Shown: in pieces, positions 33,762-43,371 of the stretch
Numbering within the stretch: position 1 is the first letter of the stretch
Layout: each line of letters starts with the position of its first letter
Assembly: GCA_016193395.1 (NCBI GenBank)
Contig: JACPSH010000010.1
Location: 1-43,891 of the forward strand
Origin: Gammaproteobacteria bacterium
GTDB lineage: Bacteria; Pseudomonadota; Gammaproteobacteria; Eutrophobiales; Eutrophobiaceae
Length of the DNA stretch: 43,891 bases
Direction of reading: 5' to 3'
Program-made: the position numbers and the translations under genes
The notes under the pieces: model-generated
Seen by the model: only the letters and a program-made list of their open reading frames with translations
Databases searched by the model: none
What the model was told of the DNA's origin: nothing

Positions 33762-34283
33762 TCAGAAACTGTTGGTCGCGCGGAACAGCCCGACGCGCAG
33801 ATCGCGCGCGACGTAGATCTGTCCGCCGTCGACTTCCATGCGTCCGTCTGCGACGCCCATGACCAGTTTGCGCTTCACAATCCGCTTTATGTCGATGACG
33901 TACCTGATCAGCCGGTTATCGGGCGTGACCTGGCCGCTGAATTTTACCTCGCCGGCGCCCAGCGCGCGCCCGCGACCTTGGGCGCCGGACCAGCCGAGGA
34001 AGAAACCGACCAGTTGCCACATGGCGTCCAGCCCGAGGCAGCCGGGCATCACCGGATCGCCCTCGAAGTGGCATTGGAAGAACCACAGGTCGGGATGGAT
34101 ATCGAGCTCCGCCGTGAGGTATCCGTGGTTGAACGCGCCGCCCGTGGCGCTGATCCCGGTGACGCGATCCACCATAAGCATGTCCGGCAGCGGCAGCTGC
34201 GCGTTGCCCTTGCCGAACAGTTCGCCGCGCGCGCAAGCGAGCAGGTCTTCGCGGTTGAATTCGTGTCTTTCGCCGACCAGCAT
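33762..34283 (-). CDS. fabA: 3-hydroxydecanoyl-ACP dehydratase/isomerase (FabA)
   Basis: A 173-residue hot-dog-fold enzyme of normal FabA length. It dehydrates 3-hydroxydecanoyl-ACP and isomerises trans-2 to cis-3-decenoyl-ACP, the entry into anaerobic-type unsaturated fatty acid synthesis. The catalytic His72 is in [14 protein letters not shown] and Asp86 in [12 protein letters not shown]. The ATG at 34283 gives the usual N-terminus ([15 protein letters not shown]), though no strong ribosome site is visible. First gene of the fabA-fabB unit, divergent from ispG. Confidence 0.95.
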   Translation of the reverse strand: MLVGERHEFNREDLLACARGELFGKGNAQLPLPDMLMVDRVTGISATGGAFNHGYLTAELDIHPDLWFFQCHFEGDPVMPGCLGLDAMWQLVGFFLGWSGAQGRGRALGAGEVKFSGQVTPDNRLIRYVIDIKRIVKRKLVMGVADGRMEVDGGQIYVARDLRVGLFRATNSF

Positions 34284-34416
34284 GGGGCGCGTAGTATCGC
34301 ATGGGAACGAGCCTTTTGCCCCATCGGAGGGCGATGAGCATTGCCGCGCAGGGGGCGATTGGAAAGGGCGATCCGGCGGGTCGAATATAGAATGTAGAAT
34401 ATAGGGGTCGCATTTC

Positions 34417-35658
34417 ATGTCTACACAGCACGTCATGCTCTCCAGACGAAGAAGCATCGGTGTCAGGGTTGGCCCCGTTCTGATCGGCGGCGGCGCGCCG
34501 ATTGTCATCCAGTCCATGACCAATACCGACACCGTGGACGCCGAGGCCACGGCGCGGCAGGCGCAGGAGCTGGCCGCGGCCGGCTCCGAGCTCGTGCGCA
34601 TCACCGTGAACACCGAAAAGGCGGCGGCGCAGGTCGCGCGTATCCGCGAAAAGCTGGATGCGATGGGCTGTGGCGTGCCGCTCATCGGCGATTTCCACTA
34701 CAACGGCCATAAGCTGCTGACCAAATTCCCGGACTGCGCGCGGGCGCTGGCCAAGTACCGGATTAATCCCGGCAATGTCGGCATGGGGGAGAAGCGGGAC
34801 ACCCAGTTCGCCATCATGATCGAGAAGGCCATCGAGCACGACCGTCCGGTGCGCATCGGCGTCAACTGGGGCAGCCTGGATCAGGATCTGCTCACACGCA
34901 TGATGGATGAAAACGCCAGGCTGTCCGAGCCTAGGGACGCCGAGGAGGTCATGCGCGAAGCGCTGATCGTCTCGGCGTTGTCCAGCGCCACGCGTGCCGA
35001 GGCACTGGGGCTGTCGCGCGACCACATTGTCCTGTCCTGCAAGGTCAGCGGCGTGCAGAAACTGATCTCGGTTTACCGCGATCTCGCGGCGCGCTGCGAT
35101 TATGCGCTGCACCTCGGACTGACCGAGGCCGGCATGGGGTCGAAAGGCATTGTGGCGTCCACTGCCGCGCTCGGCGTCCTCCTCCAGGAAGGGATCGGAG
35201 ACACGATCCGCATCTCGCTGACGCCGGAGCCGGGCGGCGATCGGACGCGGGAAGTGATCGTGGCGCAGGAGATCCTGCAAACCATGGGGCTGCGCTCGTT
35301 CACGCCGCTGGTGACCGCGTGTCCCGGCTGCGGCCGCACGACCAGCACCGTGTTCCAGGAGCTGGCGAACAGCATCCAGGCCTACGTGCGCAGCCAGATG
35401 CCGATCTGGCGCGGCAAATACAACGGCGTGGAGGACCTCAACCTGGCCGTGATGGGGTGCGTCGTCAACGGCCCCGGCGAAAGCAAACATGCGGATATCG
35501 GCATCAGCCTGCCCGGTTCGGGCGAGGCGCCCGCCGCGCCGGTATTCATCGACGGCAAAAAGGTCACGACGCTGCACGGCAGGAACATTGCCCAGGATTT
35601 CCAGCGCATCGTCGACGAGTACGTGGAGCGGCGTTACGGCAAGGCCGGTTCCGATTGA
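34417..35658 (+). CDS. ispG: 4-hydroxy-3-methylbut-2-en-1-yl diphosphate synthase (IspG/GcpE)
   Basis: A 413-residue iron-sulfur enzyme that reductively opens methylerythritol cyclodiphosphate to HMBPP in the MEP pathway. The TIM-barrel part has [29 protein letters not shown] and INPGNVG; the [4Fe-4S] ligands are in [11 protein letters not shown] and [10 protein letters not shown]. Length is typical of the bacterial enzyme. The upstream 133 bases include an AT-rich stretch (34384-34404) with repeated GAATATAG, a likely promoter area shared with fabA. The downstream acs start is 46 bases away on the same strand. Confidence 0.95.
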   Translation: MSTQHVMLSRRRSIGVRVGPVLIGGGAPIVIQSMTNTDTVDAEATARQAQELAAAGSELVRITVNTEKAAAQVARIREKLDAMGCGVPLIGDFHYNGHKLLTKFPDCARALAKYRINPGNVGMGEKRDTQFAIMIEKAIEHDRPVRIGVNWGSLDQDLLTRMMDENARLSEPRDAEEVMREALIVSALSSATRAEALGLSRDHIVLSCKVSGVQKLISVYRDLAARCDYALHLGLTEAGMGSKGIVASTAALGVLLQEGIGDTIRISLTPEPGGDRTREVIVAQEILQTMGLRSFTPLVTACPGCGRTTSTVFQELANSIQAYVRSQMPIWRGKYNGVEDLNLAVMGCVVNGPGESKHADIGISLPGSGEAPAAPVFIDGKKVTTLHGRNIAQDFQRIVDEYVERRYGKAGSD

Positions 35659-35704
35659 TTGCCTATGCGCAATCCGGGACAAATCGTCGAACGGGGAGAA
35701 GCGC

Positions 35705-37639
35705 ATGCCTGAAGTCGTTTATCCGGTCCCGGAATCGCTGGCCACTAAGGCCCATCTCAGGACGCCGGAATACCTGGAGATGTACCGGCGATCGCTCGCC
35801 GAGCCGGAGGCGTTCTGGGCCGAACAGGCGCGCCGGTTTATCGGCTGGACCCGGTCCTGGGACCGGGTACTGGACTGGGACTTCACGGCCGGCCGCATCC
35901 GCTGGTTCGAGGGCGCGCAGCTTAATGTGTCCTGGAACTGTCTGGATCGACACCTAGCTGAACGCGGGGACCAGACCGCGATTATCTGGGAGGCCGACCA
36001 GCCGGGGCAGGGACGCCGCATCACGTACCGTGAACTGCACAGCGACGTCTGCCGGTTCGCGAACGTCCTGAAAGCGCACGGAGTCCGCAAGGGCGACCGC
36101 GTATCGATTTACCTGCCGATGATCCCCGAGGCTGTCGTCGCCATGCTCGCCTGCGCGCGCATAGGCGCCATCCATTCGGTGGTATTCGGCGGCTTTTCCG
36201 CGGAGGCACTCAAGGATCGCATCCTCGATTCGGATTGCCGCATCGTCATCACGTCCGACGAAAGCATCCGCGGCGGACGTCGGACGCCGCTGAAGGCGAA
36301 TGTCGAACAGGCACTCACGCACTGCCCGATGGTGCACACGGTCCTGGTCGTGCGCCGATCGGGGGGAGACGTTCCCTGGAAAGCAGGGCGCGATCACTGG
36401 TATCACGACGAAATGGAACGCGCCGCGCCGGAATGTCCGGCCGATGCGATGGACGCCGAGGATCCCTTGTTCATCCTTTATACCTCCGGTTCCACCGGCA
36501 AGCCGAAGGGCGTCCTGCACACGAGCGGCGGCTATCTCCTGTTCGCGGCCATCACGCATAAATACATCTTCGATTATCAGGACGGCGAGGTTTTCTGGAG
36601 CACGGCGGACATCGGCTGGGTCACCGGCCACACCTATATCGTCTACGGCCCGCTATGCAACGGTGCGACCACGTTGCTGTTCGAGGGCGTTCCCACCTGG
36701 CCCGATGCCGGACGCTTCTGGGAAGTCATCGATCGCCACAGGGTGAATATCTTCTATACCGCGCCGACAGCCTTACGCGCGCTGATGGCGCTCGGCGATT
36801 CGCACGTGACGAAATACTCACGCCGCAGCCTGCGCATCCTTGGTACGGTGGGCGAGCCGATCAATCCGGAGGCCTGGGAGTGGTACCACCGCGTGGTCGG
36901 CGATCGCCGCTGCCCGGTGGTCGACACCTGGTGGCAGACGGAGACGGGTGGCATCCTGATCACGCCGCTGCCGGGCGCCACCGATCTGAAGCCCGGTTCG
37001 GCGGCGCTGCCGTTTTTCGGCGTCGAGCCCTGCCTGGTCGATGACCAGGGCCGCGAACTGGAAGGCGCGGCGGCCGGCGCGTTGTGCATCAAGCGCCCCT
37101 GGCCCGGGCAGATGCGCACGGTGTACGGCGACCACCCGCGTTTCGTGGACACGTATTTCCGGACCTTCCCGGGAAAATACTTCACGGGCGACGGCGCCCG
37201 GCGCGACGCGGACGGTTACTATTGGATCACGGGCCGCATCGACGACGTGCTGAACGTGTCGGGGCACCGGATCGGCACCGCGGAAGTGGAGAGCGCGCTG
37301 GTGCTGCACCCGGCGGTCGCCGAGGCGGCCGTGGTCGGCTATCCCCATGACATCAAGGGACAGGCGATCTACGCCTACGTGACGCTGATGTCCGGGCTTG
37401 AGCCGAGCGAGGCGCTGCGCACGGAACTGGTGCGCCACGTGCGCAAGGAAATCGGTCCCATCGCGACGCCGGACATCATCCAATGGGCGCCGGGACTGCC
37501 CAAGACCCGCTCCGGGAAGATCATGCGCCGCATCCTGCGCAAGGTCGCGGCCAACGAACTGGAGAACCTCGGCGATACCAGTACGCTTGCAGACCCCTCA
37601 GTTGTGGACGAACTTATCATCAACCGCGCCAATCGTTGA
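35705..37639 (+). CDS. acs: Acetyl-CoA synthetase (Acs)
   Basis: A 644-residue AMP-forming ligase making acetyl-CoA from acetate, CoA and ATP. It has [12 protein letters not shown], the P-loop-like [45 protein letters not shown], the hinge [17 protein letters not shown] and the C-terminal regulatory Lys in [12 protein letters not shown], which is acetylated in studied homologues. Size matches Acs, and the acetate-specific Trp in DTWWQTETG favours acetate over longer acids. The ATG is preceded by GGGGAGAAGC. It feeds acetyl-CoA to the nearby malate synthase and PHA genes. Confidence 0.95.
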   Translation: MPEVVYPVPESLATKAHLRTPEYLEMYRRSLAEPEAFWAEQARRFIGWTRSWDRVLDWDFTAGRIRWFEGAQLNVSWNCLDRHLAERGDQTAIIWEADQPGQGRRITYRELHSDVCRFANVLKAHGVRKGDRVSIYLPMIPEAVVAMLACARIGAIHSVVFGGFSAEALKDRILDSDCRIVITSDESIRGGRRTPLKANVEQALTHCPMVHTVLVVRRSGGDVPWKAGRDHWYHDEMERAAPECPADAMDAEDPLFILYTSGSTGKPKGVLHTSGGYLLFAAITHKYIFDYQDGEVFWSTADIGWVTGHTYIVYGPLCNGATTLLFEGVPTWPDAGRFWEVIDRHRVNIFYTAPTALRALMALGDSHVTKYSRRSLRILGTVGEPINPEAWEWYHRVVGDRRCPVVDTWWQTETGGILITPLPGATDLKPGSAALPFFGVEPCLVDDQGRELEGAAAGALCIKRPWPGQMRTVYGDHPRFVDTYFRTFPGKYFTGDGARRDADGYYWITGRIDDVLNVSGHRIGTAEVESALVLHPAVAEAAVVGYPHDIKGQAIYAYVTLMSGLEPSEALRTELVRHVRKEIGPIATPDIIQWAPGLPKTRSGKIMRRILRKVAANELENLGDTSTLADPSVVDELIINRANR

Positions 37640-37722
37640 TCGCGCTTTAAATCAGTATCTTATTGTTTTAAATATGTTTTATTCACTATCTCCGCTCCGG
37701 GGACCGAGCTCCTAAACAGCGG

Positions 37723-37751
37723 TTGACACCCCGGGTCAATTCTCTTATTGT
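37723..37751 (+). promoter_or_regulatory. sigma70 promoter of the phasin gene
   Basis: A perfect -35 TTGACA (37723-37728) and TATTGT (37746-37751) as -10 are separated by 17 bases. The likely start is about 37758, giving a leader of some 50 bases with GGAGGG before the ATG. Confidence 0.7.
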
Positions 37752-37755
37752 GCAC

Positions 37756-37781
37756 TGCATCATAATTGATGCAATGCATCA
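37756..37781 (+). promoter_or_regulatory. TGCATCA repeats, possible PhaR-type operator
   Basis: TGCATCA (37756-37762), its inverse TGATGCA (37767-37773) and a second TGCATCA (37775-37781) sit right at the expected transcription start. PhaR repressors of phasin genes in other bacteria bind TGC-rich inverted sites at such positions and are released by PHA granules. No phaR gene is in the window, so the regulator is inferred. Confidence 0.45.
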
Positions 37782-37809
37782 AATGCCATATACGACGGAG
37801 GGTCAAGTC

Positions 37810-38214
37810 ATGCAAAACGCCTTTATCGACTCATTTCAGGACGCCAACGCCCCGGGTTACCGCACGCTGCAGGAACTGAACGAGATTGCATCACGAGCGG
37901 TGCGCAAGCTCGCTGAGATCCAGTACAAGATCGCCGCCATCGGCATCGACGGTACCGTCGGACAGGCCAAGCTTCTGACCAACGCGTCCGGCTATGCCGA
38001 GTGGGTACAGGCCCAGCAGAAACTGGCGAGCGAATGCGGCAGCCGTCTGGTCGCTGTGAGCCGCGAGGCCGCCGAGGTGCTGGCCGAATCCCGCGATGAA
38101 TGGGTGGCATGGATGGAGAAGGGCATGTCCGTGGCCACGCTGCCGGGAAAGGCAAAGACCCAGGTCAAGGCGAAGGGAACGGCTCGGCGCGCGGCAACCG
38201 GAAAGGCGGCCTGA
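37810..38214 (+). CDS. Phasin family protein
   Basis: A 134-residue amphipathic helical protein that would coat polyhydroxyalkanoate granules. The pattern YRTLQELNEIASRAVRKLAE, then QYKIAAIGIDGTVGQAKLL and SREAAEVLAESRDEWVAWME, matches proteobacterial phasins. The C-terminus (KAKTQVKAKGTARRAATGKA) is Lys/Ala-rich and probably disordered. Preceded by a good promoter and GGAGGG, and followed by a strong terminator, it is a separate transcript placed between acs and the aceB-phaEC operon. Confidence 0.83.
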   Translation: MQNAFIDSFQDANAPGYRTLQELNEIASRAVRKLAEIQYKIAAIGIDGTVGQAKLLTNASGYAEWVQAQQKLASECGSRLVAVSREAAEVLAESRDEWVAWMEKGMSVATLPGKAKTQVKAKGTARRAATGKAA

Positions 38215-38250
38215 CGGGCCTCGCAACAATTTCGATCTCCTCCTCAAATC

Positions 38251-38290
38251 GAGCCCGGATTGTCAGAAATCAATCCGGGCTCTTTTTTTT
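38251..38290 (+). terminator. Rho-independent terminator after the phasin gene
   Basis: A perfect 11-base stem (GAGCCCGGATT / AATCCGGGCTC, ten-base loop) is followed by eight T. It ends the phasin transcript and separates it from aceB. Confidence 0.92.
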
Positions 38291-38382
38291 CTTCCCGGGT
38301 TGCAGGGGTTTGATGCAGAATTTTTTTCCATGTGCATTACCTGTCCCGAAACCGGTGGCGGTACAGGCCGGGAGAATACGCA

Positions 38383-39993
38383 ATGACCCAAACCGAAACT
38401 CCACTTCGCGCGCGCGCCAGCGTCCAGATTCTCGGTCCCGTAACGCCAGCATATGAATCGTTGCTGACCGCCGGGGCGCTTTCCTTCATTGAGGATCTGA
38501 CCCGCCGCTTCGCGCCGCGCGTGCGGGAACTCCTGGCGCGGCGCGCGGAATTCCAGAAGCGGCTGGATTCCGGTGAGCGCCCGGACTTCCTCGCTGAAAC
38601 CGCACACATCCGTGCGGCTGACTGGAGCATCGCGCCGTTACCCGCCGATCTGCTTGACCGACGCGTCGAAATCACCGGTCCCGTCGATCGGAAGATGATC
38701 ATCAATGCCCTGAATTCGCGGGCGCGGGTATTCATGGCCGATTTCGAGGATGCGTCAACGCCCTCCTGGCAGGTCATGATGGACGGGCAGTTGAACTTGC
38801 GCGACGCGGTAGCGGGTACGATTGAATATTCCGCGCCGGGCGGCAGGAAATACACACTGGCCGGGCAAACCGCCGTGCTCAAGGTGCGGCCGCGCGGCTG
38901 GCATCTAATCGAGTCCCACGCTCTCGTAGACGGCAAACCCGTTCCCGCGGGGCTGTGGGACTTCGGGTTGTTTCTGTTCCATAACGCCGCCAACCTGGTC
39001 GCCCGTGGAACGGGGGCGTATTTCTATCTACCGAAGCTGCAGAGCCATCTCGAGGCGCGTCTCTGGAACGAGGTATTCAACCACGCCGAGGATACCCTCG
39101 GACTCAGGCGCGGAACGATCCGGGCGACCGTGCTTATTGAAACGATCCTGGCCGCTTTCGAGATAGATGAGATCCTCTACGAACTGCGCGATCATGCCGC
39201 GGGCCTGAACTGCGGGCGCTGGGATTACATTTTCAGCTTCATCAAATGCTTCAGAAACCACCCGGACTTTGTGCTTCCGGATCGTGCGCAGGTCACCATG
39301 GAATCGCACTTCATGCGATCCTACTCGCGACTGGTTATCAAGACCTGTCACCGGCGCGGTGCCCACGCCATCGGCGGCATGGCCGCGCAGATCCCGGTGA
39401 AGGACGATCCTTATGCCAATGACATGGCCATGCTCAAGGTACGCCGGGACAAGGAGCGGGAAGCTCGGGATGGGCATGATGGCTGCTGGGTCAGCCATCC
39501 GGCCCTCGTGCCGTTGTGCACGGAGATATTCGACCAGTACATGGCGGGCCCCAACCAGATCAGCAAGCGCCTGGCGGATTTCGACGCTTCGCGGGAGGAT
39601 TTGCTGCGGGTCCCCGAAGGCAGCATCACGTTGCATGGCCTGACGGGCAACGTCAGCGCCGCGCTGCGCTACACGGAGGCGTGGCTGGGAGGTCAGGGCG
39701 CCGTGCCGCTGTACAACCTTATGGAAGATGTGGCTACAGCCGAGATCGCCCGCGCTCAGGTCTGGCAGTGGATCCATTTCCCAGGCGGCATTCTCGATGA
39801 CGGGCGTAGAGTGACGGCACAACTGTTCCGCGAAGTGCTGGCCCATGAATTGGAGACAATCCGGCTGCAGTTCGGCGATGCGCATTTCCAGGCTCGGCGT
39901 TACCGGCTCGCCGCGGACCTGCTGGAACGGATGGTCACGGGCGACGTGCTGCCGGATTTCCTGACGCTTGAGGCATACCATTATCTCGAGTGA
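38383..39993 (+). CDS. aceB: Malate synthase A (AceB)
   Basis: A 536-residue malate synthase of the A type, condensing glyoxylate with acetyl-CoA to malate. Landmarks are SRARVFMADFEDASTPSWQV, FYLPKLQSHLEARLWNEVF, IRATVLIETILAAFEIDEIL (metal-binding Glu), GRWDYIFSFIKCF, MGGMAAQIPVKD-like GGMAAQIPVKDDP and a final LTLEAYHYLE. The ATG at 38383 has GGGAGAAT ahead; the upstream frame is not conserved. No isocitrate lyase is in the window. It overlaps phaE at GTGA, so the glyoxylate enzyme and PHA synthase subunits are translated from one message. Confidence 0.95.
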   Translation: MTQTETPLRARASVQILGPVTPAYESLLTAGALSFIEDLTRRFAPRVRELLARRAEFQKRLDSGERPDFLAETAHIRAADWSIAPLPADLLDRRVEITGPVDRKMIINALNSRARVFMADFEDASTPSWQVMMDGQLNLRDAVAGTIEYSAPGGRKYTLAGQTAVLKVRPRGWHLIESHALVDGKPVPAGLWDFGLFLFHNAANLVARGTGAYFYLPKLQSHLEARLWNEVFNHAEDTLGLRRGTIRATVLIETILAAFEIDEILYELRDHAAGLNCGRWDYIFSFIKCFRNHPDFVLPDRAQVTMESHFMRSYSRLVIKTCHRRGAHAIGGMAAQIPVKDDPYANDMAMLKVRRDKEREARDGHDGCWVSHPALVPLCTEIFDQYMAGPNQISKRLADFDASREDLLRVPEGSITLHGLTGNVSAALRYTEAWLGGQGAVPLYNLMEDVATAEIARAQVWQWIHFPGGILDDGRRVTAQLFREVLAHELETIRLQFGDAHFQARRYRLAADLLERMVTGDVLPDFLTLEAYHYLE

Positions 39994-40979
39994 ACGTGGA
40001 CGGACCGGACGCATCTCTCGGCGGATTTGACTGGGCGGGGGCGCAGAAACGCTTCCTTGACGCCGTGTCGGCGTTCGGCGTCGCGCAGGACGCGGCGCAG
40101 CCCGTTCCGAACCCGTGGCAGCGGGCAATCGACTTCTGGTGGCAGGGCGTGCGGTCCGCCGTCCCCGACCGCGATCGCGCCATCTTCGAGAACCTGGTGC
40201 GCCAGTCGCGCGCCTTCTATTCCGTTTCCGGGCAGTTCAGCAGGATTCTGGCGGCAATGTCCTCGCCCCAAGGCGGGCAGGACTGGGAAGCGCTGCTGAA
40301 TCAGCAGATGGAGGCGTGGAGAGCGCAGGTTGTCGCCGCGGAGGATCCCGTCCTTCATGGGCTGCTCGCCATCTGGCAATTGCCGGCCGATACCTGGCAG
40401 CGGACGCAGGCGCTGTTTTCCATCGCGCCCGGCGGGGCGGTACCCGGTTATGCGCAGGAATTCCATGAAAGGATCCACGTCGGGGCGCGGTTGTGGGAAG
40501 AGTACCAGCATGCATTGCAGGATTACCGGACGAGCCTGGCCACGACAACGGTCGTGGCGCTCAATCGCCTTCAGGAACGCATTCTGGCGCGGGGGACGGC
40601 GGGCCAGGGGCTGAACAGCCTGCGCGAGATATTCGATCTCTGGATCGAATGCAGCGAGTCGGCCTGGGCCGAACAGGTCTTTACCGACGAATACGCGCGG
40701 CGCTACGGGCGGCTGGTCAATGCGCTGATGGCGTTCAAGTGCCACGTGCAGGGGCTGGTGGACGAGACGCTGGCAGCCGCGAACATGCCGACCCGCGAGG
40801 GCATGGACTCCCTCCAGCGCTCGCAGCGCGACATGAAGCGCGGGCTCCAGGCCGCCGCGGCGCAGGGCACCGCCAACGCGGAATCCCTGAGCGAGATCCG
40901 CAGGGAACTGGAATCCCTGCGCCAGGCGCTGTCCGGGGAGGGACAGTCAAAGCCGGGACGCGACGGGGAGGCGACATGA
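39990..40979 (+). CDS. phaE: Class III PHA synthase subunit PhaE
   Basis: A 329-residue helical protein that forms the active class III polyhydroxyalkanoate synthase with PhaC. PhaE features are WQRAIDFWWQGVR, FYSVSGQFSRILAAM, EIFDLWIECSESAWAEQVF and FTDEYARRYGRLVNALM. A Glu/Arg-rich coiled coil at the end (SLSEIRRELESLRQALS) precedes a short tail. The start is GTG, overlapping the aceB stop. The stop overlaps the phaC ATG. Confidence 0.92.
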   Translation: MNVDGPDASLGGFDWAGAQKRFLDAVSAFGVAQDAAQPVPNPWQRAIDFWWQGVRSAVPDRDRAIFENLVRQSRAFYSVSGQFSRILAAMSSPQGGQDWEALLNQQMEAWRAQVVAAEDPVLHGLLAIWQLPADTWQRTQALFSIAPGGAVPGYAQEFHERIHVGARLWEEYQHALQDYRTSLATTTVVALNRLQERILARGTAGQGLNSLREIFDLWIECSESAWAEQVFTDEYARRYGRLVNALMAFKCHVQGLVDETLAAANMPTREGMDSLQRSQRDMKRGLQAAAAQGTANAESLSEIRRELESLRQALSGEGQSKPGRDGEAT

Positions 40980-42040
40980 ATCCATTCGCCATCACTCCCG
41001 AGGCCGCGGTGCGGGAGATCAGCGAATTCAACGCGAAACTGGCGCAGGGCCTGAATACGATTGGCCGCCTTGGCGGCATCGAAGTGGGGACGTCGCCAAG
41101 AGATCAGGTCTACGCCGAGGACAAGCTGGTGCTGTACCGTTACCGGCCGCGCACCGAAAGCCAGAATCCCGTGCCGGTGCTGATCGTTTATGCGCTGGTC
41201 AACCGTCCGTACATGGCCGACCTCGAAGGAGGGCGTTCGCTGATCCAGTCGCTGCTCGACCAGGGGCTGGACCTCTATCTCATCGACTGGGGATACCCGG
41301 ACGATGGCGACCGCTACCTCAGTCTGGACGATTACATCAACGGTTACATCGACCGCTGCGTGGACGCGGTTCGCGGTCAGCGCGGCGTCGATCGCATCAA
41401 TTTGCTCGGCATCTGCCAGGGCGGCACCTTTGCGCTTTGCTACACGGCGCTGCACCAGGACAAGGTCAGCAATCTGATCACGACCGTCACGCCGGTCGAT
41501 TTCCACACGAAGCGCGATCTGCTCAGCCACCTGGTGCGCCACGTCGACGTGGACCAATGCGTCGAGGCCTTCGGCAACCTGCCCGGCGAGGTGCTTAACT
41601 GGACCTTCCTGGGGCTGAAGCCGTTCCAGTTGCTGGTGCAGAAGTATCTCGACCTCGTGGACATCCTCGACGATCCAGATCGTGCGGCCAATTTCCTGCG
41701 CATGGAGAAGTGGATCTTCGACAGCCCTGACCAGGCTGGCGAGGCCTTCCGGGAATTCATCGGCCAGTTCTACCAGGAAAACCGGTTGGTCAAGGGCACG
41801 CTGTCAATCGGGGGCCGGCCCGTGGACCTTGAGACCGTGACGGTCCCCGTGCTGAACATCTACGCCCGCGACGACCACCTCGTGCCGCCGGACTCGTCCC
41901 GCGCGCTGGCGGGTTGCATCGGCTCGAGCGACTATCAAGAGGTGGAATTTCCAGGCGGCCACATCGGCGTATACGTGAGCAACCGGGCGCGGGAGATGCT
42001 GCCGCCGGCGATCGGCCGGTGGCTGAATGAACGCACCTGA
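40976..42040 (+). CDS. phaC: Class III PHA synthase subunit PhaC
   Basis: A 354-residue alpha/beta-hydrolase-fold polymerase that joins 3-hydroxyacyl-CoA units, typically 3-hydroxybutyryl-CoA, into polyester. The lipase-like box is GICQGG with nucleophilic Cys147; Asp300 is in YARDDHLVPP and His329 in FPGGHIGVY. Length near 355 residues and the phaE partner define class III. The ATG overlaps the phaE stop (ATGA). Precursor enzymes (phaA, phaB) are not in the window. Confidence 0.95.
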   Translation: MNPFAITPEAAVREISEFNAKLAQGLNTIGRLGGIEVGTSPRDQVYAEDKLVLYRYRPRTESQNPVPVLIVYALVNRPYMADLEGGRSLIQSLLDQGLDLYLIDWGYPDDGDRYLSLDDYINGYIDRCVDAVRGQRGVDRINLLGICQGGTFALCYTALHQDKVSNLITTVTPVDFHTKRDLLSHLVRHVDVDQCVEAFGNLPGEVLNWTFLGLKPFQLLVQKYLDLVDILDDPDRAANFLRMEKWIFDSPDQAGEAFREFIGQFYQENRLVKGTLSIGGRPVDLETVTVPVLNIYARDDHLVPPDSSRALAGCIGSSDYQEVEFPGGHIGVYVSNRAREMLPPAIGRWLNERT

Positions 42041-42384
42041 ATTTCCGGGCGTCGGCAAACCGGGGGCGTATCGCCGGTTGCTCGCCCTGCTAAGTCCTCG
42101 GTATTGGGCGGGTTGCCGGGTATTCGTTGCGCTTAATCTTGCCGCACATCCCTGTGCGGCTGCGAATCTGTACTCGCAAGCCGTTCTGTCCTGAACGGCT
42201 CGCTGCGCGTGACGCTTCACGAACACCCGGCAAGCCGCCTCAGACGGTTCACGGTTGCTCTGGCGATGGCGTTCGGAAGCCGCCGGTCCGGTGGCGCTGA
42301 GCGGACGGGTGGCAGCGGGTACCGTCGTCCGCGCGCAGCGGAAGGGTCCCACCGACCAATACGAAACCGGCTCGGTAGCCGGTT
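42041..42384. repeat. Gene-free stretch with hairpins and a dispersed repeat
   Basis: The 344 bases carry GCCGCAC / GTGCGGC (42141-42160), CCGTTC / GAACGG (42181-42198) and GAAACCGGCT / AGCCGGTTTC (42363-42386), all short perfect hairpins. GCGCTGAGCGGACGGGTGGC at 42294-42313 is nearly identical to a stretch at 32174. A 55-codon frame at 42027-42194 was judged chance. The last hairpin overlaps the hpnA stop and could act as its 3' stabiliser. Confidence 0.6.
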
Positions 42385-43371
42385 TCAGCAGTAACCGTTT
42401 TCGCGGAACCAGGCGATCGCCGCGGCCATCGCTTCGCGGGCCGGGCGCGGGTTGTAGCCGAGCTCGCGCGCGGCCTTCTCGTGGGAGAAGTACATGAACT
42501 TTCGCGCCATGCGGATCCCGTCCACCGTGGCGAACGGCTCGACCCCGGTCAGTTTCGCGAACTGTTCGGCGGACCAGGCGAGAGGCAGCACCACGTCGTG
42601 CGGGATGCGGATCCCGGGCGCGGGGACGCCGCTGATCCCGGCGATGGCATCGAGGATCGCCTTCAGGCTCAGGTTCTCTCCGCCGAGTATGTAGCGCTCG
42701 CCGGGCTTGCCCTTTTCATGTGCGAGCAGGTGTCCTTCGGCGACGTCATCGACGTGGACCACGTTCAACCCTGTTTCCACATAGGCCGGCATGCGCCGGC
42801 GCAGCATGTCCAGGACGATCCGCCCGGTCGGGGTCGGCTTGATGTCGCGCGGGCCCATCGGCGTGGAGGGATTGACGATGACGATCGGCGCCCCGGCTTC
42901 GCGCACGAAATCGAGCACGGCTCGTTCCGCAAGGTACTTGGAGCGTTTGTAATGCCCAATCATGTCGGCCTCGCCGGCCGGCGTGGTTTCGGTCGCGGGC
43001 CGGCGATCCGGGCTGATGCCGAGTGTCGCCACGCTGCTCGTGTAGACGACGCGGGACACGCCGGCCTCCAGGGCGGCGCGCATCAGGTGCCGGGTCCCCT
43101 GCACGTTGGTCCGGTAGATGGATTCAGGCTCGCGAACCCAGAGCCGGTAGTCCGCCGCAACGTGGAACAGGTTGCTGCAACCGGAAACGGCGCGTTGCAG
43201 CGAGGCGGCATCGTTCAGATCCCCGGTCACCACCTCGACCGGCAGATCCGCCAGGTTGCGCCGATCGCTGGCGGGACGCACCAGTGCGCGGACTTCGTGG
43301 CCGGCATCGAGCAATTTGCGCAGGACCGCCGCGCCGACGAAGCCGGAACCGCCGGTCAAGAGTGTTTTCAT
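42385..43371 (-). CDS. hpnA: Hopanoid-associated NAD-dependent sugar epimerase-like protein (HpnA)
   Basis: A 328-residue extended short-chain dehydrogenase. The dinucleotide motif LLTGGSGFVGAAVLRKLL is at the N-terminus, the active-site YxxxK is in HYKRSKYLAERAV, and VVYTSSVATLG supplies the catalytic Ser. Conserved HpnA stretches are VFHVAADYRLWV-like LFHVAADYRLW, RTNVQGTRHLMRAALEAG, VIVNPSTPMGPRDIKPTPTG and NVVHVDDVAEGHLLA. HpnA is linked to hopanoid side-chain sugar modification, though its reaction is not firmly proven. Its ATG overlaps the stop of the upstream phosphatidyltransferase gene. Confidence 0.9.
   Translation of the reverse strand: MKTLLTGGSGFVGAAVLRKLLDAGHEVRALVRPASDRRNLADLPVEVVTGDLNDAASLQRAVSGCSNLFHVAADYRLWVREPESIYRTNVQGTRHLMRAALEAGVSRVVYTSSVATLGISPDRRPATETTPAGEADMIGHYKRSKYLAERAVLDFVREAGAPIVIVNPSTPMGPRDIKPTPTGRIVLDMLRRRMPAYVETGLNVVHVDDVAEGHLLAHEKGKPGERYILGGENLSLKAILDAIAGISGVPAPGIRIPHDVVLPLAWSAEQFAKLTGVEPFATVDGIRMARKFMYFSHEKAARELGYNPRPAREAMAAAIAWFRENGYC

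Noticed and set aside
42027-42194. A 55-codon frame overlapping the phaC end
   Set aside because: It runs through hairpin repeats, has no family similarity, and its start lies inside phaC without a ribosome site.
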